From contig CP145420.1 of NCBI GenBank assembly GCA_036867785.1, forward strand, positions 124,001-188,000: a stretch of 64,000 nucleotides of DNA. The letters run 5' to 3'. The translations under genes were made by a program, and so were the position numbers. Under the pieces are notes generated by a model. It was not told the origin of the DNA and searched no databases. It was given only the letters and a program-made list of their open reading frames with translations. This document shows positions 54,684-64,000 of this stretch, piece after piece; the stretch's first letter is position 1; the number at the start of each line of letters is the position of its first letter. The DNA is from Plasmodiophora brassicae. Lineage: Eukaryota > Endomyxa: Phytomyxea > Phytomyxea > Plasmodiophorida.

Positions 54684-56150
54684 TTACACAATAGCGGGTG
54701 ACGCGGAACGCTGTCGCCTAATTCGTTCCTGGACCGTGGCGACATGGTTGCCGATTTGTGCAACGACAAGTGCACTGAGCGATCTGCAGCCAGTGACGTC
54801 AAATCGTGCGATCTGGGTGCACATCGTGGCGAACGTCAGCGCTTCGTCGTCTTGCAGTTGAACGCAGCCGCGCAGGTCGACGTCTTGCAGGGATTGGCGC
54901 GCCGCACTGAACAGCAATAGCAGGCTCGCGGGTGCGATCGATCTGCAATTGTACAGGTTGGCTTTCGTGAGGGCCTCCACTTCGAACTGCCCATCAGTGA
55001 GCCCCTGGCAGCCGGACACGTTGAGGATACGTAGTCGAGGAGCGATGACTACCAGTCGTGCAAGCTGCTTCGATGACGACAGGTTCAGCAGCGCCAACGA
55101 CGGGAGACGCAAGACGGCCTCCGTCATGTTCGGGTTTGATGACAGGACGAGCGTCTGCAAGGCAGCGAAGTCGGCATCGAAGCGAACTCGTGATACGGTC
55201 TTGCACGAGGACATGTACAGAACCGTCAACTGGGCGCCGTTCTCAACGGGGTCCAGACAAGGCGATGGACGGATATGTGTGGACCGTAGGTCCAACTGTT
55301 CCAGCGCGGAGCAACGAGCGTTGAGCAGGCTGATTCCATAATCGGTGATGCGCTTGCAACCGCACAGGACGAGCCGATTCAAATTGGCGGGTGCAATTGC
55401 AGCGACGTACTCGAGGGCGTCATCGGTGATGGGCGTCGACGACAGATCCAAATGGGCCAGCGTCGGGAACCCGATGATGATCGTCCTGACATCGATATCC
55501 TCGATTCTGGTGCAGAACGCTAGATTGAGGCTGGCCACACGAGATCCCCTCAGTGCGACGGGCAGCAGTGCAAAGCTGGCAAAGTTCGTGCACTTGTAGA
55601 GCGAAACGGCAGTGAGACGGGGGAACCGGGTCAGCATCCTCACGATGCGTTCGTCGCTGGCCGTCCGGAAGTGCTTGGCATTGTACAAGATCGTGACGCT
55701 GCATAGCTCATGCTCGGATAATCGTTTGAACTCGCGGTTGACGCTGGCCAGGTTCGCCAAGTCGAACATGGTGAGGAATTTCGCAACGATCCGCATGACA
55801 TCGACCGAGATAACGAGGAACGGGTCGTGATACACGGCCGAGCACGGCCCCGGTCCGCCTCCGTCTGCCCCCGGCGCTTGCGCGAAATCGCCATACACGC
55901 CATCGGGGCTGAAGTCTTCCAGCGACAGCAGCATTTCGGCGCAGACGCTCGGGTTGTTCCCACTCCGGCTGTACACGTCCGCGATGATCGACATGTCGGC
56001 CTGCGGGAACATATCCCGGAGCAGCAGCAGCGGCGAGCTGCCCGTAGCCGGACTGCCGACCGGCGGCGCCTGCGACACCGACGTCGACGACGTCACCAGC
56101 GGGCGGCTCCATGCGTTACGCGGGCCGAGCGGCGCACTGCCCGCATCCAT
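54684..56150 (-). CDS. CUE / F-box / leucine-rich-repeat protein
   Basis: 488 residues in one exon from the ATG at 56148-56150. Near residue 40 is a CUE-like ubiquitin-binding helix bundle (LLLLRDMFPQADMSIIADVY... NPSVCAEMLLSLED). About residues 105-140 form an F-box-like segment (VDVMRIVAKFLTMFDLANLA, SVNREFKRLSEHEL). The remainder is a cysteine-containing (AMN1/FBXL-type) LRR array: RVASLNLAFCTRIEDIDVRT, LAHLDLSSTPITDDALEYVA, LNRLVLCGCKRITDYGISLL, LRILNVSGCQGLTDGQFEVE, LQDVDLRGCVQLQDDEALTF. F-box/LRR proteins are substrate adaptors of SCF ubiquitin ligases; joining a CUE domain is unusual. In-frame ATGs upstream reach 56321 but lie in an A-rich 5' leader. These LRRs are unrelated to the modular secreted LRR genes. 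Confidence 0.72.
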   Translation of the reverse strand: MDAGSAPLGPRNAWSRPLVTSSTSVSQAPPVGSPATGSSPLLLLRDMFPQADMSIIADVYSRSGNNPSVCAEMLLSLEDFSPDGVYGDFAQAPGADGGGPGPCSAVYHDPFLVISVDVMRIVAKFLTMFDLANLASVNREFKRLSEHELCSVTILYNAKHFRTASDERIVRMLTRFPRLTAVSLYKCTNFASFALLPVALRGSRVASLNLAFCTRIEDIDVRTIIIGFPTLAHLDLSSTPITDDALEYVAAIAPANLNRLVLCGCKRITDYGISLLNARCSALEQLDLRSTHIRPSPCLDPVENGAQLTVLYMSSCKTVSRVRFDADFAALQTLVLSSNPNMTEAVLRLPSLALLNLSSSKQLARLVVIAPRLRILNVSGCQGLTDGQFEVEALTKANLYNCRSIAPASLLLLFSAARQSLQDVDLRGCVQLQDDEALTFATMCTQIARFDVTGCRSLSALVVAQIGNHVATVQERIRRQRSASPAIV

Positions 56151-56464
56151 GGTTCGATCGGCCGCGGCCGCCGCCGGACTCCTCCCTGCGCCTGGCCCTG
56201 CCGTGCCCGGGATCGACGACCGACGGCAAACGCGGCGGCGAAACTTGACCCCCTCCCCAAAAAAAACGCAATTAAAAAACATTCGCCGGATCTCGAACCG
56301 TCTCGAATCCGTCCACACCATTTTGCGTCATGCGGTGCAAATTCCGGTCGGGTCGGGCGCCCCAGTGGAGGTTGAGGGGGAATCGGGCAGCAGGGGGGCG
56401 GCGGCCGTGTCGGCACCGGCGGGAGACGACGTGACGGGGGCCGGCGGCGCGTCCCGTGGGCGCC
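56151..56464. promoter_or_regulatory. divergent promoter region of the F-box gene and VPS13
   Basis: These 314 bases lie between divergent starts and include an A-rich tract (56259-56280, with an A8 run and ATTAAAAAAC), unusual in this GC-rich sequence. A shared promoter or nucleosome-free region is inferred. Confidence 0.45.
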
Positions 56465-59400
56465 ATGTTTCAGAACCTGGTGGCCTCGCAGCTGTCGTCG
56501 TTCCTCGGCGCGTATATCGAGAACTGGCGGCCGTCGCAGCTCCAGGCGAGCCTGGGCGTGTGGAACGGCGTTGTGGATCTGCATGATGTCGCCATCCGCA
56601 AGGATGCGTTGACGTTTGCGGGCCTGCCGGTTCGGCCGGTCTCTGCCCGCATTGGGCATCTGCAGCTGACGATCCCCTGGACGAACATGACCTCGGCCGC
56701 GGTTGACGTTTTAGTCGAAGACGTTGACATCGTCCTCTGTACTGATTACGACATATCCGTTGCCGAATCCGCGCTTCGCAAATCCGAATCCATGGCCCGT
56801 CGAGCTCTTCTCGACAAGAACAAGCTGGGTGCGAAGAGAAGGCGGCCCGGTTTCGATGCCGGGTTTGCAGATCGGTTCCTTATGTCGCTGTTGTATAATT
56901 TTCGCCTGGATGTTCGTGGTCTACGGCTGTGTCTGCAGGACGATGTCACGTTCGGCGGACGATCTCTTGTAACCATGCAGGTCACCTGGGGCTCCGTTGT
57001 TATCGAGCCCTCTGATGAGGCGGGTGCGCCCGCGTCCATCTCATCCGACGATGCTTTTGCGTTCAAACGCGTCACCGTCGATGACCTGCAATTGCAGTGG
57101 AACCAGAGGACCGTGCTGGAATCCGCTGCGTTCACCGCCAATGTTCGCCTTGTGAAACAGGCCGAATTGAGATCGGGGCCACGCCCACCTCGCGTTGTGG
57201 CAGCAGTTACCTGCCATAGCATGTGCGTCCATATGTCTAAGCAAATCGCGCAAGACGTATCTGCGATCTCGAGCGCCTTTGTGCACTTCCGGGAGTCGAA
57301 GACCGCCGTTTCGGTTCCTGCGATTCGTCCAATGTTTGGCGTTAGTGGATTCGCCCGTGCCTGGTGGCATTATGCATTCCGGGAGGTTCAGCGCCCATCC
57401 ACGTTCACCTGGCGGTATATTCGCTCGTTTCGAAACGATTTCTCGCAGTACGTTGATCTGTATGCCAAAGAGCTACAAATCGAACTGCCGGATGACGCTG
57501 GGCGCGCTTCCACTTTGCGCGATATTGAGTCTCGACGAACCGTCGAGCAAATTCTCCTAATGCGGCGTGTCGCTGAAAACACGCTTGCGAGTCGGGAAGC
57601 TCAAATACTGGACAGTAAGCGCCGTCGCCGATCTTCTATGGTCTCGTGGGCGTCGTTGCTCAAGAGCTTTATTATGTCGAGTAATGATGCCGTCGATGGA
57701 GACTCGGGGTCGCAATCTGACGAGGCTGAACCGTCACGGGGAGATCCGGGCGGCGAGGTCCGGTACAGCGTGCGTTTCGAACTGGATGACATTCGTCTAC
57801 TGGGCATCCAGGACACAGCTACGTTTGCTGAACTTCGCTGCCTCGGCGTTGCTTGCTCGTTTCGGTCAGTTGACGGTATGCTTCACTCTGAAGTCATCAT
57901 TACGGATATAGGCGCCCACGACCATTCCGGCCGTGAGGACCGTGTAGATCTCATCCATGCTACAAAGTGGGTTTTCGACGAGAGACGAAGTGAAGAGTCG
58001 TTTGGGGCTGTCTCGCTCGTCGAACCTCGTGTTGCCGAAATACGTGTGACGTCGTCTTCATCCGGAGCTGACATCAACGTATCCGTTTTACCAATCGAAA
58101 TTGTCCTCTCGTCGACGCTCTTTCGTCTGCTTGACATCTGTCGACCGCATGTGGGCCATGCGGACGTCAGTTCCGAACCAAGTGAGGGGGCGACTTCGTT
58201 CGAGGTCTCTCCTAGGACCATGGTTGACGTTTCGTTTACGGCGCCTCGACTCGTTCTTCCCGATTCGGAAGGGGCAGCTACGTGGGTGGTTGCCCTGGAC
58301 AGCGTCTCCATCAGTAATGTTGAAGGTAACACGCTTCACTGCGACCTTTTCAATCTGAATCTGCTGGCCGGTGACATTGACAACCCGTCACCGCGCGTAC
58401 TTGATCCCCCACTGAGTCTCGTGACGATCAACCGTGACGATCATGCTACACAAATCGATATCCCAGCCATTAATCTGCAGTTGCCATCTATCTTAGCTCT
58501 GTCGTTTGTTCGCGCTGTTCAATCAGTGAGCAACGCGTTGAATATAGGACATGAATCTGGGGCGTTTCCCGGCAGCGCTTCTGGGCCATCATATAGCAGC
58601 GATTTATCAGTCACCGTGTCGGCCGTACGTTTCACGGTCGACGACGTTGGGCTGATCAACGTCTCTTCGCTGTCGGTTGTTGACTCGACCGAGCGCCTTG
58701 ACATCGTCTTTGGGCGCGGATCTGTCTACACTCTGATTCGATGTGGGTTTGAAGTCGGGCCGATGAATGCCGATTCAACTGGATTGCGCATTGGATTAAC
58801 GAAATGGTCGGATATCGAAGTGTATTGCAGCAGCCTGCAGGTCGCGCTTGACGCCGAGCTCATGCAGATCCTGCAAGACTGGTCGTTACCAGGTTCAACA
58901 GCACCAGGCAGCTCCGGTGGCTTAAGCGTGTCGTTTCATGCTCCGTGTACAACCCTCTCTGTGGTCGACATTCTACAGGCGCAGTTTACACAATCGAAAG
59001 TTCGGTATACCAGTGAGAAGATTGACGTTTCGCTGGAGGACGCCAAAATTGTCGACAAGCGCTCTGTGGACCCGCAGTACTCGAATCTACTCGGGAAACG
59101 GGACCGTTCTAGTCATCTTCTTTTCCTGTCTATTTCACCATCGAAGATCGCGGCCAAAGTTGCCCCTGCTCAATGGGTGATAGTGCCGCGATTCGTTACC
59201 GATATTATAGGCGTGCTACCTATTGCCCCTCGTTCAACCAGCAATCAGGCCGCAGCACCGCCACTCTTCTTGGACATTGACATTGCTCAGTCTTTAGTTC
59301 TGCTACCGCGAGTTGGTACATCGACTGGAACGGAACATCTTGTCATTGACATATCATCGGCTTCTATAACCTGCAACGGTATCGATCGCGGATCTGCGGT

Positions 59401-62400
59401 TCTGTCATCCATGCAGATCCATCGTGCGTGTTCTGCTGCGCCTATCGACGGCATCGTCGACGACATGACGATTACCGTTAACGCGTCAATTCCTGAACAG
59501 CTAATTGAAGTGCGGTTCTCACCAGTTTCTTTCAATGTTGGCTCTCGTGCTATTTCGCTTATCAACTCAGTTGTCGATTCCTTTTCTCTGCTTGTCCCCT
59601 CGTCTGACAAGGTCGAAGCAAACGACCAACAGACGACAGTTACGGTAGCTGCCGAGAAGACCGACGTTTGCATTGGCGATGGGGACTGTTTGATCACCTC
59701 GCTCTGTATTGTCGGCCTGCAGTTTTCCATCTTATCGTCTCGGCCAGAAGGTACTCGCATTCGTCTTTCTGTGTCCCGCGTTTCTGCAGACGATTGGCTG
59801 GAGCTTCACAGTGGCCCGGGAAATCATTCGGACGACCTTTTGACCGCTGTATGCGTCGAGGATCCTGATGGACAGTCGAAGATGGATCTTAACGTGAACG
59901 TGCCCGGTTGCCAATTCGTTTCTACTGGAGCTGACGCTATCCGTCAGTGCGTCGACATGTTCCGCGAAGCAATCGCTCCCGAAGGTCGTGCGGCCGCCGT
60001 CAGTCAGCGACCGGATACGGTCTTACGTGCCAACGTCAATGTTGACGACGCATTAGTCACGTTCTGCGCTTCGCGACCGTCGCCTCGAAATGCCTCGTTT
60101 CGTGTAGGGCTATCGGTTGCTGCGTTTATCCAGGGGTCCACAGCTGGTTCGCTTGATGCGGCACAAGTGGATATAACGAACATCACTGCCGTCATTACTC
60201 GAAGTCTGCCGACACTGTCGTCGGTCAGCTTGATTATTCCCGCACAACTCTTCGTTATGCTTGACCGGCGTGATCGCTTGATGACTCTGCACGTTCCACT
60301 GCTCGATACATGCCTACACGGTACCGACATCAGCGACCTTTCATCGCTTGTTTCTGCCATGCCATCGAATGATGCGGCGACCAGTAGTACCATCGTTGCA
60401 GTGAAGGACATACTTGACTCTTCAAAAGCTGGTTTCAGCTTTGCTGTTGACGAGGCGAGGATTCAGCTCGTCCGGGAGTCGCTGACTATCGTGAACGAGC
60501 CTGTCTTCAAGGCGACTTTGCAGCAACTCGACGTCAGCTTTTCATCTTCGAATAATTCTATTGGGAGCTCGATGATGTGCCGCGCGAATATTTTCGCCGA
60601 AACGTACAATCAGATCCTTGAGCACTGGGAACCCTTCATCGAACCGTGGCCCTTATCAGTTTCCCTTTCTTCGTCTAAAGAATCGGTTACAGTGGAGGTT
60701 GGAGCATCTTCTGCCAAAGTATTCGACTGCAATATATCAGACTCTGTCGTTGGCGCGCTGCAAACGGCCTTCGAGGCTGCATTATTATCCACTTCGACCG
60801 CCGACCTGAGATGTATCTCTGTCGATAACCGGACCGGCTCCCCAATCCGTGTCCGCTTCGGCGGTGGGAAGAGTTCAGTGTTTTCAGCTGTCGACCCAGG
60901 TCAAGTTGATAGTCTTGAGTTTGCTTTCGAACTGGGCAGTCTTCGACCCGGAGAAGTTGCCGGTGAAACGGATAGGCGCCGTCCTCAACGGGTCCAGTCT
61001 GGCACGGTTACCGTGCAGTTGGGCACTCCTGGCGACAACGGTACCGATGACTGGGCTCACTGGGCTCCGATCGAAAGCATTACCGTGGACGAGAGCACCG
61101 TCAACAATACTCGCGTCCATTTGCTGTCTCGAGCGGAAGTCCAGGACGATTCTGCGTCATTCGAGGGCAACGCAAGCCTCTATGTAACTTCCCACGTGAT
61201 ATCGACATCTCACTTGATGCTTCGTTCCCCGATGGTGATCCGGAATTCGACACCGACAGACATGTGCATCCGCATCGAATCGCAGCGCGGCGTAACGCAG
61301 CTGATGGTGTCGTCCGATGACGATTGTCCTCTTCCGATCTGGATGCTGGAGGAACGCCGGCGGCATTCGTCCTGCTCGATTCGGCCGTGTGGGACTCCCC
61401 GAGCCGAATTCGCAACTCTGTTCACCTTCCCGGAATTGCACGCTCTTGGTGAGTTCGAACCGCGAGTTGTACAGTGTGGCCCTTCGTTTGCAATCGCTAT
61501 CCGAACATGGGCGTCAGTTCGTAAGCATGCTCCGGCATTCGCTATTGTCATCGAGCCACTCCTGTCAATCACGAACAACTTGCCATTCCAGTTGCTTTGC
61601 TCCATTGATGGCCGCCAAGACACGAATCGCAAATTGGCATCTGGTGCAACTGTGCATTATTATGAACAAGCGCAGACCTGTGCAATGCGGCACGCGGGAT
61701 CTGAAGAGTGGTCCGATCCTATACCCGTTGCCGATCGGGATTCTGCTCGAGGGACCAATAGTCATGGTCATCGTCTTCGTGTTCCGGAAGGTCCCGAAGC
61801 GATTCGCTGTATGACAGATTTCACTATTGTCGGATGCGCTATTCGCGTTAGCGTGTTCGCTCGATACTGGATCATTAATCGCTCAGCGCTCGAGCTTATT
61901 TACGGTGTGAAAGAAGCTCCATCTGATCGGCCTACCTTGTGTCCAGGACAAGCTGGTGGCCTTGATTTTCCAACCGTTCAGCCGTTTGAATCACGTCGTA
62001 TCTCATCGCCGCTGCCTGTATGGGCGGATCGTGCGCCCTGGTATGCATTCCCTGTTCCTCGCCGGGCAGAAGCGGACACCTCCAGCAACCCTGCTTTGGG
62101 CCTTGTAGTCCTGGCGAGGCCTGAGTATGCGGCCCCACATTTGGCGTGGACGCGAGAAGTTGATCAGACGCCCGATGATGAGTTGGCGCTCGCTTTCTCG
62201 CCAGACAAGGAAGCCCTCTTTGGCCCCCTCCTGCTGCACCTTCGCCTTTTCGGAAATGGGCCATCGTGGTCGTCAGGCTGCCCGCTGGGTCTGCCCCTGT
62301 CAGCCGCGGTCCACGTGACGCTACGTGGATCGGTCCCGCATAGCTCTCTGCCCACGACTCGTGAGAGCATCCACCGAATGTTCGACCTGGGTATTTGGCA

Positions 62401-64000
62401 GACCCAGCTGCCGTCGCAACCGTTGACGACAGCCGTTACGATTGCGCCTCGCTTCATCGTTCGGAACGAGACGCGGAGAGATGTCCTGCTCCGTCAGGTT
62501 CGAACGGTCGAAAGGACGTCTGTGGGTCCCGGTCAGCACAGCGCAGTCCACAGATATGACAGTCGACGACCTGCTCACTATCTCCTTCAGCTGTGTGATT
62601 TCGGGGCAGTGTGGTCTGGTGCGGTTGCGTTCGACTCCCCTGGCCACGTCGCGCTTCGTCTCCTCAACAAGCACGCCCCGCAGCAGTCGTGCATCATTCG
62701 AGTAGATTGCACGCTTGTTCGCGCGACCTATGAGATTCGGCTCATCGACACGATGAGTGCCCCTTATCGTATCGAGAACATATCGTTCCTCGTGATCATG
62801 TTCTCCCAGGAGGGGGTCCCGTCGCGATCTACTCGGGTACTGCCGTATCATTCGAAAGAGTTCGCTTGGGATGATCCGATGCGCCGCCGGCGAATCGTGG
62901 TCAGCGCGCTGCTTGATGACGGAGATGCCGATGGCAGCGCGGTGTACGTCGGGACCTTCAGTGTCGACCGCCTTGGTGAGTATGCACCTGTGCTTGTCCA
63001 TGGGCATGATCGCAAGCTGCCCCGAGCGCGTGAACTGAAAGTGGACGTCGTCGCACAAGGTGCTGTCCGGGTCCTACGAGTGTTCGACACGATGCTGACC
63101 GCTCGCCCTCCTGTTCCTCTGCAACAGCATGGCCTTCATGCCCTGACGTTCGATCTGCGGCTGCGCTTGCCCGCCTTTGGCATTTCTTTGATGTCTGACT
63201 CCGAGAGCGATGGTCGTCGACGCGAGTTGTCGTACTTGCGCGTGAGCGAATTGAACGCGAACGTGTACACGAACGTCGTGGGCATTGACTGTCGGGTATG
63301 GACGGGCGCCATCCAGGTTGATAACCAGACCTATGGGGCAGCGTACCCTGTTGTTCTGCAGGCTCATAGTGGTGCGACAGTCCAGTTTAGCATCAGCCTG
63401 CAGCAATCCACTGGATTGTTATCCTTCGTCCCGAACTGCGCCATCACCATTCCACCACTGCTTTCGGTCTGCGTCGAGTGGTCGTTTCTCGCACTACTGC
63501 TCGCATCGGCCCCGTTTCGACTCCTACTGGAAGCGCCGGCCGTCGAAGAACCTGATGCCGCACCGAGGGCGCTTTCTCCCGTCCGTGTCATCACGACGAC
63601 AACGCAAATTGTGCCGGCCGAGCAAGACGTCCAGCGCCTATACTGTCACACGCTGTCAATTTCTCGTTTCACCGTGCGCCTCAGCACGACGTCCACGGTA
63701 TCTGTCGGGAGCGGAGGCCCATTGCAACTCATGCTGCGAGCCGCTGGCGCCAGCCTGGCCAACATTGAGGATGCGTTCATTGTCATGCACGCTGTGAACA
63801 ACGTGGACGTGCTGGCAACCCCCGCCGAGCTGAAAGGGCGCCTGGCTCAGCAGTACGTCCTCCAGGTGATGCGCGAGTCGTATAAGCTAGTTGGCAGCGC
63901 CGACTTCCTGGGCAACCCGTTCGCCTTGGTTGCCAACCTGTCCGCGGGCATCGCCGATATGGTTCGGCTGCCTGCGAAAGGCCTGGCTCGGTTGTCGCCC
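56465..64000 (+). CDS. VPS13: VPS13 family lipid-transfer protein, N-terminal 2,512 residues, runs off the right edge
   Basis: The frame from the ATG at 56465 is open to the last base with no intron. The chorein N-terminus is clear: MFQNLVASQLSSFLGAYIEN, then VWNGVVDLHDVAIRKDAL and VGHLQLTIPWTN-type text (ARIGHLQLTIPWTNMTSAAV). Thousands of residues of beta-rich groove follow. Late in the frame are an SHR-BD-like region (IRCMTDFTIVGCAIRVSVFA; WIINRSALELIYG) and, at the edge, the VPS13_C start (SADFLGNPFALVANLSAGIA). VPS13 proteins bridge organelles and move bulk lipids along a hydrophobic groove. Family members are 3,000-4,000 residues, so the C-terminal PH/ATG2-C region is outside. The lack of introns over 7.5 kb contrasts with the intron-dense neighbours. 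Confidence 0.92.
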   Translation, partial: MFQNLVASQLSSFLGAYIENWRPSQLQASLGVWNGVVDLHDVAIRKDALTFAGLPVRPVSARIGHLQLTIPWTNMTSAAVDVLVEDVDIVLCTDYDISVAESALRKSESMARRALLDKNKLGAKRRRPGFDAGFADRFLMSLLYNFRLDVRGLRLCLQDDVTFGGRSLVTMQVTWGSVVIEPSDEAGAPASISSDDAFAFKRVTVDDLQLQWNQRTVLESAAFTANVRLVKQAELRSGPRPPRVVAAVTCHSMCVHMSKQIAQDVSAISSAFVHFRESKTAVSVPAIRPMFGVSGFARAWWHYAFREVQRPSTFTWRYIRSFRNDFSQYVDLYAKELQIELPDDAGRASTLRDIESRRTVEQILLMRRVAENTLASREAQILDSKRRRRSSMVSWASLLKSFIMSSNDAVDGDSGSQSDEAEPSRGDPGGEVRYSVRFELDDIRLLGIQDTATFAELRCLGVACSFRSVDGMLHSEVIITDIGAHDHSGREDRVDLIHATKWVFDERRSEESFGAVSLVEPRVAEIRVTSSSSGADINVSVLPIEIVLSSTLFRLLDICRPHVGHADVSSEPSEGATSFEVSPRTMVDVSFTAPRLVLPDSEGAATWVVALDSVSISNVEGNTLHCDLFNLNLLAGDIDNPSPRVLDPPLSLVTINRDDHATQIDIPAINLQLPSILALSFVRAVQSVSNALNIGHESGAFPGSASGPSYSSDLSVTVSAVRFTVDDVGLINVSSLSVVDSTERLDIVFGRGSVYTLIRCGFEVGPMNADSTGLRIGLTKWSDIEVYCSSLQVALDAELMQILQDWSLPGSTAPGSSGGLSVSFHAPCTTLSVVDILQAQFTQSKVRYTSEKIDVSLEDAKIVDKRSVDPQYSNLLGKRDRSSHLLFLSISPSKIAAKVAPAQWVIVPRFVTDIIGVLPIAPRSTSNQAAAPPLFLDIDIAQSLVLLPRVGTSTGTEHLVIDISSASITCNGIDRGSAVLSSMQIHRACSAAPIDGIVDDMTITVNASIPEQLIEVRFSPVSFNVGSRAISLINSVVDSFSLLVPSSDKVEANDQQTTVTVAAEKTDVCIGDGDCLITSLCIVGLQFSILSSRPEGTRIRLSVSRVSADDWLELHSGPGNHSDDLLTAVCVEDPDGQSKMDLNVNVPGCQFVSTGADAIRQCVDMFREAIAPEGRAAAVSQRPDTVLRANVNVDDALVTFCASRPSPRNASFRVGLSVAAFIQGSTAGSLDAAQVDITNITAVITRSLPTLSSVSLIIPAQLFVMLDRRDRLMTLHVPLLDTCLHGTDISDLSSLVSAMPSNDAATSSTIVAVKDILDSSKAGFSFAVDEARIQLVRESLTIVNEPVFKATLQQLDVSFSSSNNSIGSSMMCRANIFAETYNQILEHWEPFIEPWPLSVSLSSSKESVTVEVGASSAKVFDCNISDSVVGALQTAFEAALLSTSTADLRCISVDNRTGSPIRVRFGGGKSSVFSAVDPGQVDSLEFAFELGSLRPGEVAGETDRRRPQRVQSGTVTVQLGTPGDNGTDDWAHWAPIESITVDESTVNNTRVHLLSRAEVQDDSASFEGNASLYVTSHVISTSHLMLRSPMVIRNSTPTDMCIRIESQRGVTQLMVSSDDDCPLPIWMLEERRRHSSCSIRPCGTPRAEFATLFTFPELHALGEFEPRVVQCGPSFAIAIRTWASVRKHAPAFAIVIEPLLSITNNLPFQLLCSIDGRQDTNRKLASGATVHYYEQAQTCAMRHAGSEEWSDPIPVADRDSARGTNSHGHRLRVPEGPEAIRCMTDFTIVGCAIRVSVFARYWIINRSALELIYGVKEAPSDRPTLCPGQAGGLDFPTVQPFESRRISSPLPVWADRAPWYAFPVPRRAEADTSSNPALGLVVLARPEYAAPHLAWTREVDQTPDDELALAFSPDKEALFGPLLLHLRLFGNGPSWSSGCPLGLPLSAAVHVTLRGSVPHSSLPTTRESIHRMFDLGIWQTQLPSQPLTTAVTIAPRFIVRNETRRDVLLRQVRTVERTSVGPGQHSAVHRYDSRRPAHYLLQLCDFGAVWSGAVAFDSPGHVALRLLNKHAPQQSCIIRVDCTLVRATYEIRLIDTMSAPYRIENISFLVIMFSQEGVPSRSTRVLPYHSKEFAWDDPMRRRRIVVSALLDDGDADGSAVYVGTFSVDRLGEYAPVLVHGHDRKLPRARELKVDVVAQGAVRVLRVFDTMLTARPPVPLQQHGLHALTFDLRLRLPAFGISLMSDSESDGRRRELSYLRVSELNANVYTNVVGIDCRVWTGAIQVDNQTYGAAYPVVLQAHSGATVQFSISLQQSTGLLSFVPNCAITIPPLLSVCVEWSFLALLLASAPFRLLLEAPAVEEPDAAPRALSPVRVITTTTQIVPAEQDVQRLYCHTLSISRFTVRLSTTSTVSVGSGGPLQLMLRAAGASLANIEDAFIVMHAVNNVDVLATPAELKGRLAQQYVLQVMRESYKLVGSADFLGNPFALVANLSAGIADMVRLPAKGLARLSP

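Noticed and set aside
56151-56321. N-terminal extension of the F-box protein to the ATG at 56321
   Set aside because: It crosses an A-rich, low-complexity leader with no domain; the ATG at 56150 is the better start.

Overview
The window looks like nuclear DNA of a GC-rich, gene-dense eukaryotic microbe. Almost every gene carries spliceosomal introns of about 50-70 nt, with GT..AG ends and often a TGCTAAC/CTAAC-like branch point. Splicing these introns in silico restores uninterrupted frames that match known families. The gene set is eukaryotic: PUS7, CWC15, ESS2, a PNKP-type DNA-end repair enzyme, PEX10, a TFIIIA-like factor, trifunctional C1-THF synthase, a GH38 mannosidase and VPS13. The oomycete/plasmodiophorid flavour of the retroelement and BED-type transposon suggests a protist such as a plasmodiophorid (Rhizaria) or a stramenopile. 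The species cannot be fixed from this sequence alone.

Layout. 1-1.5 kb: left-edge PUS7 and an unknown gene. 2.2-5.7 kb: a leucine-rich-repeat (LRR) gene, then a TIR transposon, hAT debris and a Cys-rich gene fragment. 5.8-12.3 kb: an EF-hand/RasGAP/PH gene, CWC15 and a mitochondrial-type helical-repeat protein. 12.3-28 kb: an accessory zone with a second LRR gene (LRR + SUEL lectin + membrane span) whose second intron holds a Ty3-type LTR retrotransposon, a pogo-like DNA transposon, and a third LRR gene whose signal-peptide exon holds a small non-autonomous LTR element. 28-40.4 kb: a dense housekeeping run (ESS2, ATP synthase epsilon, an ABM monooxygenase, PNKP, PEX10, a coiled-coil membrane protein, a TFIIIA-like zinc-finger protein, NAD kinase, a PiT phosphate transporter). 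40.4-43.3 kb: gene-poor, with degenerate repeats. 43.3-64 kb: a FYVE protein, C1-THF synthase, two unknown genes, a GH38 alpha-mannosidase, a CUE/F-box/LRR protein and an intronless VPS13 that runs off the right edge.

The most distinctive feature is the LRR system. The two secreted genes are built from near-identical 72-nt exons, each encoding one 24-residue repeat and separated by phase-2 introns of about 55 nt. The receptor gene uses the same phase. Exons can therefore be gained, lost or skipped without changing frame. LRR genes 1 and 3 are inverted segmental duplicates that share promoter, 3' flank and a divergently transcribed Cys-rich neighbour. All three loci have been hit by or lie next to mobile elements.

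Exon coordinates given here come from splice-site reading and frame matching, not from transcripts. Where a choice of sites was open, the entry says so.
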